A stretch of DNA of 64,000 nt from contig JANMDQ010000027.1 of NCBI GenBank assembly GCA_031376385.1, positions 51,799-115,798 of the forward strand. The letters run 5' to 3'. Origin of the DNA: Aquisediminimonas sp031376385 (GTDB lineage: Bacteria > Pseudomonadota > Alphaproteobacteria > Sphingomonadales > Sphingomonadaceae). Numbering within the stretch: position 1 is the stretch's first letter; each line of letters starts with the position of its first letter. The notes beneath the pieces are model-generated. The model was not told where the DNA came from, made no database searches, and worked only from the letters and a program-made list of their open reading frames with translations. This document shows, piece by piece, positions 49,593-57,623 of the stretch. The translations under genes were made by a program, and so were the position numbers.

Positions 49593-51686
49593 TTAAAATC
49601 CAAACCTGATCGTCGCGCGAAAGTCCCGACCAGACAGAGGCGAATAGTCCTTCAAGAAACTCGCATGACGCCGCGCCTCTACGTCAAAGATATTGTTGGC
49701 TGAAAAGATTAAAGCCACATCCTTATCCGCGCCCCACGGCTTGGCTGTCAGGCTTGCGTTGACTAAAGTAAATCCACGCGTTGTCGTTTCGAACGCTGCC
49801 ACACGCTTTTGCCCGCTCACTCGTTCCACTTCAGTGCGCAAGATGATTTTGTCGGTTTCGGCCTCAATGCCGCCAAGCATACGAAATGCTGGAATGCGGG
49901 GCGCGCTGGCGTCTGGCCCTGTGCGCAGGATTTTCGCGCGCGTGAAGTCAGCGACACCGTCCAGCGTCACCGTCAGATCGTCAGACTTATAAACCTCCGC
50001 CGATATATCAAGTTCGGCCCCGTAATAGCGCGCCTTGTCCTGCAAAAATTCAAACACGGGCAGGCCGTCTTCGACAGTGCCATCGGGCTGTTCGTAAATG
50101 AAGCCGTTGAACCAACTGTGGTAAAGCGAGCCTGCAATTTTGAACGGGCCGCTGTCCCCGCGCAATGTCAGTTCCAGCCCCGTGGATTTTTCTTTCTTGA
50201 AATTGGGATTGCCGATCTCAAATGCCTGAGTGCCAGCATGGGGCCCATTGGCGTAAAGCTCTTCCGCCGCTGGTGCGCGCTGGGTGTAAGAGGCGTTGAG
50301 GCCAATCCGCCAGCCGCCGGTGAATTCATAGTTGCCGCCGACCGAACCAGAAATGGCTGTGAAATTGCGGCGCAGATTGGGGTTGCCGAGTGTTGCGTCC
50401 GCATCCGCATTTGCGCGTGACTTCTCAACACGAGCGCCAACCTCGGCTCGCGCTGCCCCCAGATCGAATGATTGCACCGTGAACAGCCCAATTTGATTAG
50501 TCGTGCTACGCGGCAGGAATTTTTCCGCGCCAATGATGTTCAGGCGGCGGTTGACATATTGAGCGCCAATTGCGCCTTTCCATCCATCCCGGTCTCTCTG
50601 AACCAGCTCTAAGCGCGCTTCGCCGCCTTTGTTCAGGAACGTCGTGCCAATTTCACCCGTGTCTTCTAATTCATTATGCTTGTAATTGGCATAGCCACCG
50701 CGAAACCGGATTGCATCGAAAAAGCCGCTGGCGGGGTTAACTTCACCGCGAACATCAAAGCGCGTCTGCTTAACGTCCAGACGAACTTCCTCTGGCCCCG
50801 CTTCGCCGGGGAGGGGCGCGGTCGTGGCAAAGCGAACAGGTACACCATAGAGACTGTCATACCGACTGACAGATGCACCGAAATTTGCACTTTCGGTCAC
50901 ATAAGCAAAACCACCCGCCACTTCCCATGTGCGCCCGGCTGTATTCGGAATTTTCCCTTTAAGATTGGCCAGCGCCTCAATCTCGCTATCGCCGCTCAAG
51001 GCCGCTTCGGCGCGCAGTGCAGGCGTCAGTGCAAAGCCACCGCCACGCAAATTGCCGCTTTTGTTGTAAGTTCCATCAAGATGAATGACGAAACGCTCGC
51101 CCAGGCCCAGATCAACGCGACCGCCAAAGGCCCGCTCTTGTGCGGCGGTGCCGTAGGTCACAGTCCCATCAAAGTGGAAGCCGCTGTCCGGCACTGTGCG
51201 GGGAATGCGGCTGTCAATCACATTCACCACGCCGCCAATGGCGGATGATCCGAACAGCAGCGCAGACGGCCCGCGCAGCACTTCGATGCGGTCAGCGGTC
51301 AGCGGATTGATGACTACGGCATGATCAACGCTGGTGTTGGAAACGTCAAAGCTGCCAATCCCGTCGGACAGCACTCGAACCCGTTCCCCCTGAAACCCGC
51401 GCAGCACGGGCCGCGATGCATTGGGGCCGAAGGATGTCGAGGAAACCCCTGCCTGGCGCGTCAGCGTTTCGCCAATGGTAGAACGAATATCACGGGCCAA
51501 TTCATCGCCAGTGACAACTGACGTGCCCGACAATATGTCTGCCTGATTACGACCAAATAGAGCAGTCACCACGATTTCGGGATCATCCAGATGATGATCA
51601 TTCTTATCTGCAGGCTCGGACTGCGCATATGCAGGCGCAGCGATCAATGTGGAGGCAAGCAGCGTAATGTTGAACAGGCGAGGCAT
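49593..51686 (-). CDS. ZnuD-like TonB-dependent receptor
   Basis: A 697-aa outer-membrane receptor with signal peptide (LLASTLIAAPAYAQ), plug domain from ~residue 35 and a 22-strand barrel ending RATIRFGF with terminal Phe. The plug carries FGPNASRPVLRGFQGERV, DVSNTSVDHAVVINPL and IEVLRGPSALLFGSSAIGG (quoted in parts), a pattern I associate with zinc receptor ZnuD. The mature N-terminus has a small His cluster (KNDHHLDD). A Zur-like box lies 43 bases upstream of the start. Zinc is therefore my preferred substrate, but other metals or chelates remain possible. Confidence 0.88.
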   Translation of the reverse strand: MPRLFNITLLASTLIAAPAYAQSEPADKNDHHLDDPEIVVTALFGRNQADILSGTSVVTGDELARDIRSTIGETLTRQAGVSSTSFGPNASRPVLRGFQGERVRVLSDGIGSFDVSNTSVDHAVVINPLTADRIEVLRGPSALLFGSSAIGGVVNVIDSRIPRTVPDSGFHFDGTVTYGTAAQERAFGGRVDLGLGERFVIHLDGTYNKSGNLRGGGFALTPALRAEAALSGDSEIEALANLKGKIPNTAGRTWEVAGGFAYVTESANFGASVSRYDSLYGVPVRFATTAPLPGEAGPEEVRLDVKQTRFDVRGEVNPASGFFDAIRFRGGYANYKHNELEDTGEIGTTFLNKGGEARLELVQRDRDGWKGAIGAQYVNRRLNIIGAEKFLPRSTTNQIGLFTVQSFDLGAARAEVGARVEKSRANADADATLGNPNLRRNFTAISGSVGGNYEFTGGWRIGLNASYTQRAPAAEELYANGPHAGTQAFEIGNPNFKKEKSTGLELTLRGDSGPFKIAGSLYHSWFNGFIYEQPDGTVEDGLPVFEFLQDKARYYGAELDISAEVYKSDDLTVTLDGVADFTRAKILRTGPDASAPRIPAFRMLGGIEAETDKIILRTEVERVSGQKRVAAFETTTRGFTLVNASLTAKPWGADKDVALIFSANNIFDVEARRHASFLKDYSPLSGRDFRATIRFGF

Positions 51687-51728
51687 TGGGGCAGCTCCAA
51701 TCGGGACGATCAGCTGCCAGTAAATATA

Positions 51729-51740
51729 ATGTTACAACAT
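51729..51740. promoter_or_regulatory. Zur-like box upstream of the TonB receptor
   Basis: ATGTTACAACAT, with ATGTT and AACAT arms in an AT-rich stretch, resembles the core of Zur sites (ATGTTAT...ATAACAT). It lies 43 bases upstream of the receptor ATG, a position where a zinc-loaded repressor would block transcription. It is a partial match judged by eye. Confidence 0.4.
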
Positions 51741-51842
51741 ATCAATATATTTTTAACTGATTTGTGTCAGTTACCGTTTGGCCCTAGACGCCCTTAAACT
51801 CGTTAGCATTTTCCTCTGCGTTAAACAGAGGCTTGCTCTCCC

Positions 51843-52172
51843 CTAAGCCTTTGCGACTCCTTGCTCTTCCATCAATTCTGCCAATTCCCCGGCTTCAAAC
51901 ATTTCCATCATAATGTCTGATCCGCCAATGAATTCGCCTTTCACATAAAGCTGCGGGATGGTGGGCCAATCAGAAAATTCCTTGATGCCGCCGCGAATTT
52001 CGGGGTCTTGCAGCACGTCGACGCTCGCATAGGCAACGCCGGTGTGTTCCAGAATCGAAATGGCTTTGGAAGAAAATCCGCACTGCGGAAAATAAGGCGT
52101 TCCTTTCATGAACAGCACGACATCATCCTTAGCGACAATATCGCTGATCCGTTGGTGGGTAGGGTTGGTCAT
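51843..52172 (-). CDS. grxD: Monothiol glutaredoxin, Grx4 type
   Basis: A 109-aa glutaredoxin of the CGFS class that carries [2Fe-2S] clusters and hands them on, usually in partnership with BolA. The active site is Cys31 in FPQCGFSSK; the glutathione-binding WPTIPQLYV and GGSDIM segments are normal. It is encoded 13 bases after the BolA stop, reflecting the well-known Grx4-BolA complex. Confidence 0.96.
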   Translation of the reverse strand: MTNPTHQRISDIVAKDDVVLFMKGTPYFPQCGFSSKAISILEHTGVAYASVDVLQDPEIRGGIKEFSDWPTIPQLYVKGEFIGGSDIMMEMFEAGELAELMEEQGVAKA

Positions 52173-52185
52173 GATTTAATCTCTC

Positions 52186-52413
52186 TTAGGAAGGAGTTGC
52201 AGTGGTCAATTGAAGCGCGTGAAGTTCGCCGCCCATGCGCCCGCCAAGCGAGGCATAGATGGCGCGGGTGCGGGCCATACGGCTCATCCCTTCAAAGCTG
52301 GCGGCGGTTACTTTGGCGGAATAATGATCGCCGTCCCCTGCCAGATCGGTGATTTCCACCACAGCATCTGGAATGGCAGCGACAATTAGGCTTTCTATTT
52401 CAGAGGCGGCCAT
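52186..52413 (-). CDS. BolA-family protein
   Basis: A 75-aa BolA/IbaG-like protein. The core shows VVEITDLAGDGDHYSAKVTAASFEG (quoted in part: DLAGDGDHYSAKV) and the helix-turn-helix-like RTRAIYASLGGRM with the conserved C-terminal HALQLTT. BolA partners with Grx4 in Fe-S cluster handling. ATG 52413 is chosen over the GTG two codons earlier. It sits between the ATPase zeta gene and grxD, in the same direction, as a small operon. Confidence 0.92.
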   Translation of the reverse strand: MAASEIESLIVAAIPDAVVEITDLAGDGDHYSAKVTAASFEGMSRMARTRAIYASLGGRMGGELHALQLTTATPS

Positions 52414-52422
52414 AGGCACGAG

Positions 52423-52746
52423 CTATTTCGATTCCATCAATTGGCGACGCGCCTCAACGGTCATGTCGGACAAGGCCTTGCGCACTTCTTCGTCGCTGGT
52501 TTCAACGCCAGCGGCGGTCAAATCACCCATCAGCTTGCGCACGACATCTTCGTCGCCAGCTTCTTCAAAATCGGCCTGAACCACGCTTTTGGCATAGGAA
52601 TCAGTTTCTTCAGATGTCAGCCCCATGCGGCCAGCGGCCCACACTCCAGTCAGCTTGTTACGGCGTGCTGTGACGCGGAATGCCATTTCTTCATCATGGG
52701 CGAACTTGGATTCAAAACCCTGTTCGCGGCCGTCAAAACTGGTCAT
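52423..52746 (-). CDS. F1-ATPase zeta subunit (DUF1476), ATPase inhibitor
   Basis: A 107-aa soluble helical protein. It begins MTSFDGREQGFESKFAHDEE, the signature N-terminus of alphaproteobacterial zeta subunits, which inhibits ATP hydrolysis by the F1 motor, and continues FRVTARRNKLTGVWAAGRMG. No membrane segment. ATG 52746 is the natural start; the frame extends slightly upstream. It lies apart from the main atp operon and ahead of bolA-grxD. Confidence 0.93.
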   Translation of the reverse strand: MTSFDGREQGFESKFAHDEEMAFRVTARRNKLTGVWAAGRMGLTSEETDSYAKSVVQADFEEAGDEDVVRKLMGDLTAAGVETSDEEVRKALSDMTVEARRQLMESK

Positions 52747-52825
52747 TGCGTTCCCTCTCAATTCGTACAGCTCATATAGGTTGGCACGCCGCTGCGTTCA
52801 ACCAATCCAAACTCAATCCGCAAAC

Positions 52826-53827
52826 TCAATCCATAGTGACGACAAGTTTGCCAATCGCTTCGCGCGCCGCCATTTTGGCAATCGCTTCGCCGCCGCGCGC
52901 CAAGGGAAACGTCTCACTGACGAGTGGCTTGATCTTGCCTTCACGCCACATCGTGAACAATTGTTCGATATTCTGGCGGTTCTTTTCGGGTTCCCGCACC
53001 GTAAACGCGCCCCAGAACACGCCGCGCACGTCGCAGCTTTTGAGCAAGGTCAGATTAAGCGGCAGTTTGGGGATGCCAGCGGTAAAGCCAATCACCAGAT
53101 AGCGGCCCTCCCACGCGATGCAGCGGATCGCCGGATCAGCATAATCACCGCCGATAATGTCATAGACGATATGCGCTCCGTCCGGCCCGACCGCATCTTT
53201 GAACGCCGCAGACAGAGCCTTTTGCGTATCCCGGTCCAGCGGACCACGTGGATAGATGACGGCTTCAGATGCACCAATCGCCTTCACCGCCGCTGCTTTT
53301 TCTTCGGATGACACGGCCGCCACAACGCGCAGGCCAAGCGCCACGCCCAGTTCCACCGCCGACATGCCAACGCCGCCAGCCGCACCCAGCACAAGCATTG
53401 TCTCGCCCGCTGTGATGCTGCCCCGGTCAAGCAGCGCGTGGATGGTTGTGCCGTAAGTCATCAACAGCGATGATCCTTCGGCAAAGCTGCGGTCATCGGG
53501 AAGGGCGTAAGCGCGCTCAGCAGGCATCACGCATTTTTCGGCCATCCCGCCTGCGCCGCCCGCGCTGCCAAGGATACGGTCACCCACTTTCCACTGCGTC
53601 ACGCCTTCGCCCAGCGCCTCCACCACGCCAGCGACATCATTACCGGGGGAAAAGGGGCGCACAGGACGGAATTGATATTTGTCCTCAATGACCAGCACGT
53701 CAGGGAAATTGACGGAACAGGCCTTGATCGCAACCAGAATTTCACCTGGCCCTGCGACGGGATCAGCCACATCTTCCAAGACCAATGTTTCGGGGCCACC
53801 GGCGGCTTTGGATAATAGGGCTTTCAC
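52826..53827 (-). CDS. NADPH:quinone oxidoreductase-type MDR enzyme
   Basis: A 333-aa zinc-free MDR protein. It shows ACSVNFPDVLVIEDKYQ, FSPGNDVAGVV, the cofactor loop LVLGAAGGVGMSAVELG and HIVYDIIGGDYADPA. The start is GTG 53827, which overlaps the leuD stop (GTGA) and has AGGAG 7 bases upstream; a longer frame to 53857 is rejected. Although cotranscribed with leuD, it has no known part in leucine synthesis; detoxification of quinones or enals is the usual role. Confidence 0.92.
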   Translation of the reverse strand: MKALLSKAAGGPETLVLEDVADPVAGPGEILVAIKACSVNFPDVLVIEDKYQFRPVRPFSPGNDVAGVVEALGEGVTQWKVGDRILGSAGGAGGMAEKCVMPAERAYALPDDRSFAEGSSLLMTYGTTIHALLDRGSITAGETMLVLGAAGGVGMSAVELGVALGLRVVAAVSSEEKAAAVKAIGASEAVIYPRGPLDRDTQKALSAAFKDAVGPDGAHIVYDIIGGDYADPAIRCIAWEGRYLVIGFTAGIPKLPLNLTLLKSCDVRGVFWGAFTVREPEKNRQNIEQLFTMWREGKIKPLVSETFPLARGGEAIAKMAAREAIGKLVVTMD

Positions 53828-54420
53828 GGTGTCACTCCTGCTGCGGCCCACGGCCATGCGGCGTGGGCTCTGTTTTCGTAAGTCGTAATCTTTTCATCCA
53901 TTGCCATCGTCAGGCCGATTTCATCCAGACCGTTGGATAAGCAATGTTTACGGAAAGGATCAATTTCAAAGCTGAAACGATCCTGAAACGGTGTCGTCAC
54001 AGTCTGAGTGTCAAGATCAATGTGAATGGTGTCTGTTTTCGCGACTTCCATCAAGCGGTCGACAGCTTCTTGGGGAAGAACGACTGTGAGAATGCCGTTT
54101 TTGAAGGCATTGCCGGAGAAGATATCGGAAAAGCTCGGCGCGATAACCGCTGTTATGCCAAGGTCCGCCAGTGCCCAGGCCGCATGTTCGCGGCTCGACC
54201 CGCAGCCAAAATTATCGCCAGCAATCAGGATCGGCGATCCGGCATATTCGGGGCTGTCGAACAGATTATCCGGGTCTTTGCGCAGGGCCTCAAACGCCCC
54301 TTTGCCAAGGCCGGTGCGGCTGATGGTTTTTAGCCATTCCGCCGGAATGATGACGTCCGTGTCGATATTTTTGAGACCGAAAGGATAGGCTTTGCCTTCG
54401 ATGATGCTGACGGGTTCCAT
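53824..54420 (-). CDS. leuD: 3-isopropylmalate dehydratase small subunit
   Basis: Isomerises isopropylmalate in leucine biosynthesis together with LeuC. The 198-aa protein begins EPVSIIEGKAYPFGLKNIDT, has DVIIPAEWLKTISRTGLGK, the loop GDNFGCGSSREHAAWAL and PSFSDIFSGNAFKNGILT. These are the canonical features, so this is the likely biosynthetic LeuD, whereas the copy at 31194-31787 is catabolic-looking. No leuC neighbour is present; the partner must be elsewhere. Confidence 0.94.
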   Translation of the reverse strand: MEPVSIIEGKAYPFGLKNIDTDVIIPAEWLKTISRTGLGKGAFEALRKDPDNLFDSPEYAGSPILIAGDNFGCGSSREHAAWALADLGITAVIAPSFSDIFSGNAFKNGILTVVLPQEAVDRLMEVAKTDTIHIDLDTQTVTTPFQDRFSFEIDPFRKHCLSNGLDEIGLTMAMDEKITTYENRAHAAWPWAAAGVTP

Positions 54421-54509
54421 AGGCTTAGGCTCTATGCGGCAAAATGCAGGTTGCCAATGGCAAAGATGCAGTGTTAGCCTCTGCGTTCTGACAGTGTGAA
54501 GGGCAGAAT

Positions 54510-56132
54510 ATGATCAAGAGCGGATTGCTGGCCTTCTCCTTGATCCTATCACTCTTCATGGCCGCACCGGCTCAGGCCAAGCGAGTAGCTCTGATTATCG
54601 CCAATGGCCGCTACGCCAACGCTACGAGCCTGAAAAACCCCGCCGCCGATGCCGCGCTGATCGCGAAATCGCTCCGGCAGGCTGGCTTTACGTCCGTCGA
54701 TGTCAAAATTGACCTTGGCAAAACCGCAATGGACCGTGAGTTAAGCCTGTTCGGCCAGAAATCCGAAGGGGCGGATGTCGCGCTCATCTATTACGCAGGC
54801 CACGGCATTGAAGCTGGCGGACAGAATTATCTGATCCCCACCGATGCCATTCTCCAACGCGACCGGGATTTAGAAGTTGAAGCCACGCGACTAGACACTG
54901 TGATGTTGATGAGCGAGTCGGCACGGATGCGGATTGTTGTGCTTGATGCGTGCCGTAATAATCCTTTCATCGCGACGATGCAGCGGACGCTACGCAACCG
55001 GGCCGTCGGGCGCGGGTTGGCGGCAGTTGAGCCGGAGGGCGAAACTCTAGTCGTTTACGCGGCCAAGGCAGGAGCGACAGCAGCCGATGGATCCGGCGCA
55101 AACAGCCCCTTTGCCGAGGCGATGGCCCGGCGGCTCGTGCAACCGGGGCTGGAGATCAGCTTGCTCTTCCGCTCTGTCCGCGATGATGTGCTTCAGACAA
55201 CCGGCCGCACGCAGGAACCTTTTACCTACGGCTCACTATCCGGGAATGCCTTCTACTTCGTGCCCGCAGCAGGCGGAGCGCTGCAAGTCGCAAGCGTTGC
55301 TCCGCCGCCGGTGAATTCGCCTTCATCGGACACCCTTTATTGGCAGGGCACAGTTACCGCGAATACGGAACGGGCCTACAAGGATTATCTCAAACGCTTC
55401 CCCGGCGGGCAATATGTCGATGTCGCGCGGGAGAATTTGCAGCGGTTCTTGGCGCCTGCAGTTCAGACGAAACTGGTGCCTCCGCCGCCTGTGTGTAAAG
55501 ACTGTGGCGGCACAAGTTCAATTGGTGGGCTGTCCTTTGGCAGCTTGGCCAGTGCCTTTTCCAAAACCGGCGCTGCGCAAAATGCAGTCAGTGGCAAGTC
55601 CCTCTCCGACCGCTTCGCCTTCACGCCCAACGCGCGCCAACGCCAGCAGACGCGGGCCTCCTTCGTCAGCCAATTGGGAACCGGCAATGCAGCGGCCACC
55701 AGTGTGCTCAACATCATCATGCCGCCAGGCGCGCCGTTCAGTTTGGTGGAACCTGAGTTTTCCAGCAAATACGGCATGAGCGTCAACAATTTGGCCGATA
55801 CATTCGCGATCCTCCTTGAAACTATGCGCAGCGTCGCTGTGATGGATGACCGCGACGCGACACGCCAACAAGCGTCGGCGGTGCGCAATCAATTGGCCAC
55901 CGCGCTATCGGTAGATGCCAGCATTACCAGCATGCCTCCTGCACAACGCCAGCAGGTCTCCGACACGGCCCTCATGCTCGCGATTTTTATACAAACGGGT
56001 TACGAATCCGCCAAACTGAACGGAGCGAGCGCTAAGTCTGACTATAGCGTCACTGTTGGCGCAATGGCGCAGGCGACGTTTGGAATGAATATCAAGACGT
56101 TGAAACTGACTGACAGCGGGTTCAGCTTTTAG
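54510..56132 (+). CDS. Secreted caspase-like peptidase (C14 family)
   Basis: A 540-aa exported protein (signal peptide LILSLFMAAPAQA). Residues 25-255 form a caspase fold: RVALIIANGRY, His98 in YYAGHGIE, Cys148 in LDACRNNPF, and DGSGANSPFAEAM. The His-Cys dyad is intact, as in bacterial orthocaspases. The remaining ~280 residues are unfamiliar: a Pro-rich linker (PPPPVCKDCGG) then a helical region (NAVSGKSLSDRFAF, VRNQLATALSVDASITSM) ending KLTDSGFSF. Part at ~280-305 (WQGTVTANTERAYKDYLKRF) may be a protein-interaction repeat. It overlaps tgt tail to tail. Confidence 0.88.
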   Translation: MIKSGLLAFSLILSLFMAAPAQAKRVALIIANGRYANATSLKNPAADAALIAKSLRQAGFTSVDVKIDLGKTAMDRELSLFGQKSEGADVALIYYAGHGIEAGGQNYLIPTDAILQRDRDLEVEATRLDTVMLMSESARMRIVVLDACRNNPFIATMQRTLRNRAVGRGLAAVEPEGETLVVYAAKAGATAADGSGANSPFAEAMARRLVQPGLEISLLFRSVRDDVLQTTGRTQEPFTYGSLSGNAFYFVPAAGGALQVASVAPPPVNSPSSDTLYWQGTVTANTERAYKDYLKRFPGGQYVDVARENLQRFLAPAVQTKLVPPPPVCKDCGGTSSIGGLSFGSLASAFSKTGAAQNAVSGKSLSDRFAFTPNARQRQQTRASFVSQLGTGNAAATSVLNIIMPPGAPFSLVEPEFSSKYGMSVNNLADTFAILLETMRSVAVMDDRDATRQQASAVRNQLATALSVDASITSMPPAQRQQVSDTALMLAIFIQTGYESAKLNGASAKSDYSVTVGAMAQATFGMNIKTLKLTDSGFSF

Positions 56133-57264
56133 CCGCAGTCTTAGCGTTGCCTGCAAAATAGCGCCCCCGAAATGCCGCGGCGAAAGCAGCCAAATCCCCA
56201 GCGCCAATGGCATCCCTAAGTCCGGCCATCAGTTGCTGATAGAACCACAGATTATGTTCCGTCATCAACATCGCACCCAGCATTTCTTTGGATTTCACCA
56301 GGTGGTGCAAGTAAGCCTTGGTCCAACCCGCCGTGGGCGATGCGGGGTCAAGGGGCGTTTGATCCTCCGCATATTGGGCGTTGCGGATGTTGATCGGGCC
56401 ATCCCAGGTGAAGGCCTGCCCGTTACGCCCGGACCGCGTGGGAAGCACACAGTCAAACATATCGACGCCGCGTTCAACGGCACCAACAATATCGTCAGGT
56501 TTGCCAACGCCCATGAGATAGCGCGGCTTATCCGCAGGCAATTGCCCCGGCGCATAGTTAAGGCAGCCGAACATCGCCTCTTGGCCTTCGCCTACGGCCA
56601 AGCCACCAATCGCATAGCCATCAAAGCCGATTTCAGTCAGCGCCTGCGCCGAGCGAAGCCGCAAATCCTGATCAAGCGAGCCTTGCTGAATGCCAAACAG
56701 CGCAGCGCGCGTCGCATGATCACCGCCGCTGTCAAATGCATCGCGGGACCGCTTGGCCCAACGCATCGAGAGCTCCATCGATTTGATTGCTTCATCCCTC
56801 GACACGCCGTTTGCCGGGCATTCGTCAAATGCCATAACGATGTCAGAGCTCAGCAGCCGTTGAATCTCCATCGAGCGTTCGGGCGATAACATATGACGCG
56901 ATCCGTCAATATGGCTCGCAAACGCCACGCCTTGTTCAGTGATTTTGCGCAAGGATGCTAAGCTCATCACTTGGTACCCACCGCTATCGGTCAGGATAGG
57001 ACGGTCCCATCCCATGAACTGGTGCAGCCCGCCCAGCCGGTCCATCCGCTCCGCACCCGGCCGCAGCATCAAATGATAAGTGTTGCCAAGAATGATGTCT
57101 GCGCCTGCCGCCCTTACATCAGCCGGCTTCATGGCTTTAACCGTCGCAGCTGTACCGACTGGCATGAAAGCAGGGGTGCGGATCTCACCGCGTTGCATTT
57201 GGATTGTGCCTGTACGCGCGTGGCCATCGGTCGCCGAAATGGTGAAAGAAAAGCGATGTGTCAT
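56122..57264 (-). CDS. tgt: Queuine tRNA-ribosyltransferase (TGT)
   Basis: Exchanges guanine-34 for preQ1 in tRNAs with GUN anticodons, a step of queuosine synthesis downstream of QueF. The 380-aa chain has LTDSGGYQVMSLASLRKITE (quoted in part: LTDSGGYQVM) with the catalytic Asp, GGLAVGEGQ, VLPTRSGRNGQAF with the second Asp region (MFDCVLPTR). Zinc ligands appear in the C-terminal region. It is not next to queF; the two are 38 kb apart. Confidence 0.96.
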   Translation of the reverse strand: MTHRFSFTISATDGHARTGTIQMQRGEIRTPAFMPVGTAATVKAMKPADVRAAGADIILGNTYHLMLRPGAERMDRLGGLHQFMGWDRPILTDSGGYQVMSLASLRKITEQGVAFASHIDGSRHMLSPERSMEIQRLLSSDIVMAFDECPANGVSRDEAIKSMELSMRWAKRSRDAFDSGGDHATRAALFGIQQGSLDQDLRLRSAQALTEIGFDGYAIGGLAVGEGQEAMFGCLNYAPGQLPADKPRYLMGVGKPDDIVGAVERGVDMFDCVLPTRSGRNGQAFTWDGPINIRNAQYAEDQTPLDPASPTAGWTKAYLHHLVKSKEMLGAMLMTEHNLWFYQQLMAGLRDAIGAGDLAAFAAAFRGRYFAGNAKTAAKS

Positions 57265-57296
57265 TTGCGCGCGCTAATCCATTTCTATGGGGGGCG

Positions 57297-57623
57297 CTAT
57301 CCCTTCACACTCAACTCAGCCACCATCTCATCAAAACCACGCGCGTCAGGGTTCGTAATTTCTTCGAGGTCCTGATTGAGAACGCGCAAGACACGTGCCA
57401 CAAAATCGGCCCGGCTGGCGTCGCGTTCTGTCACTTCATCGCCAGAAAGAGACATAGCTTCTAATGCGCCGGGTTGTGTTGTCAGCCGCTCTAATAGATC
57501 GAGTCGATCCCGCGTGACGGAGAGTTCGCCTGCCAATGTAATGACCATTTGCAAAAGCTTGTCAGTCGCCGGATCAGCGAAATAGGCCGGTTTTTTGCCC
57601 TTGGGCGTGCGCGGTGAGCTCAT
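57297..57623 (-). CDS. Small partner protein of the methyltransferase (copy B)
   Basis: A 108-aa protein related to the product at 40924-41160: PAYFADPATDKLLQMVITLA aligns with PIFFSEPGVDRMMAVIMNLA. After this it has a longer helical C-terminus (SVTRDRLDLLERLT, then SRADFVARVLRVLNQDLEE), likely coiled-coil. ATG 57623 overlaps the methyltransferase stop (ATGA), so translation is coupled. Function is unknown. Its recurrence beside the same methyltransferase type is the best clue. Confidence 0.8.
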   Translation of the reverse strand: MSSPRTPKGKKPAYFADPATDKLLQMVITLAGELSVTRDRLDLLERLTTQPGALEAMSLSGDEVTERDASRADFVARVLRVLNQDLEEITNPDARGFDEMVAELSVKG

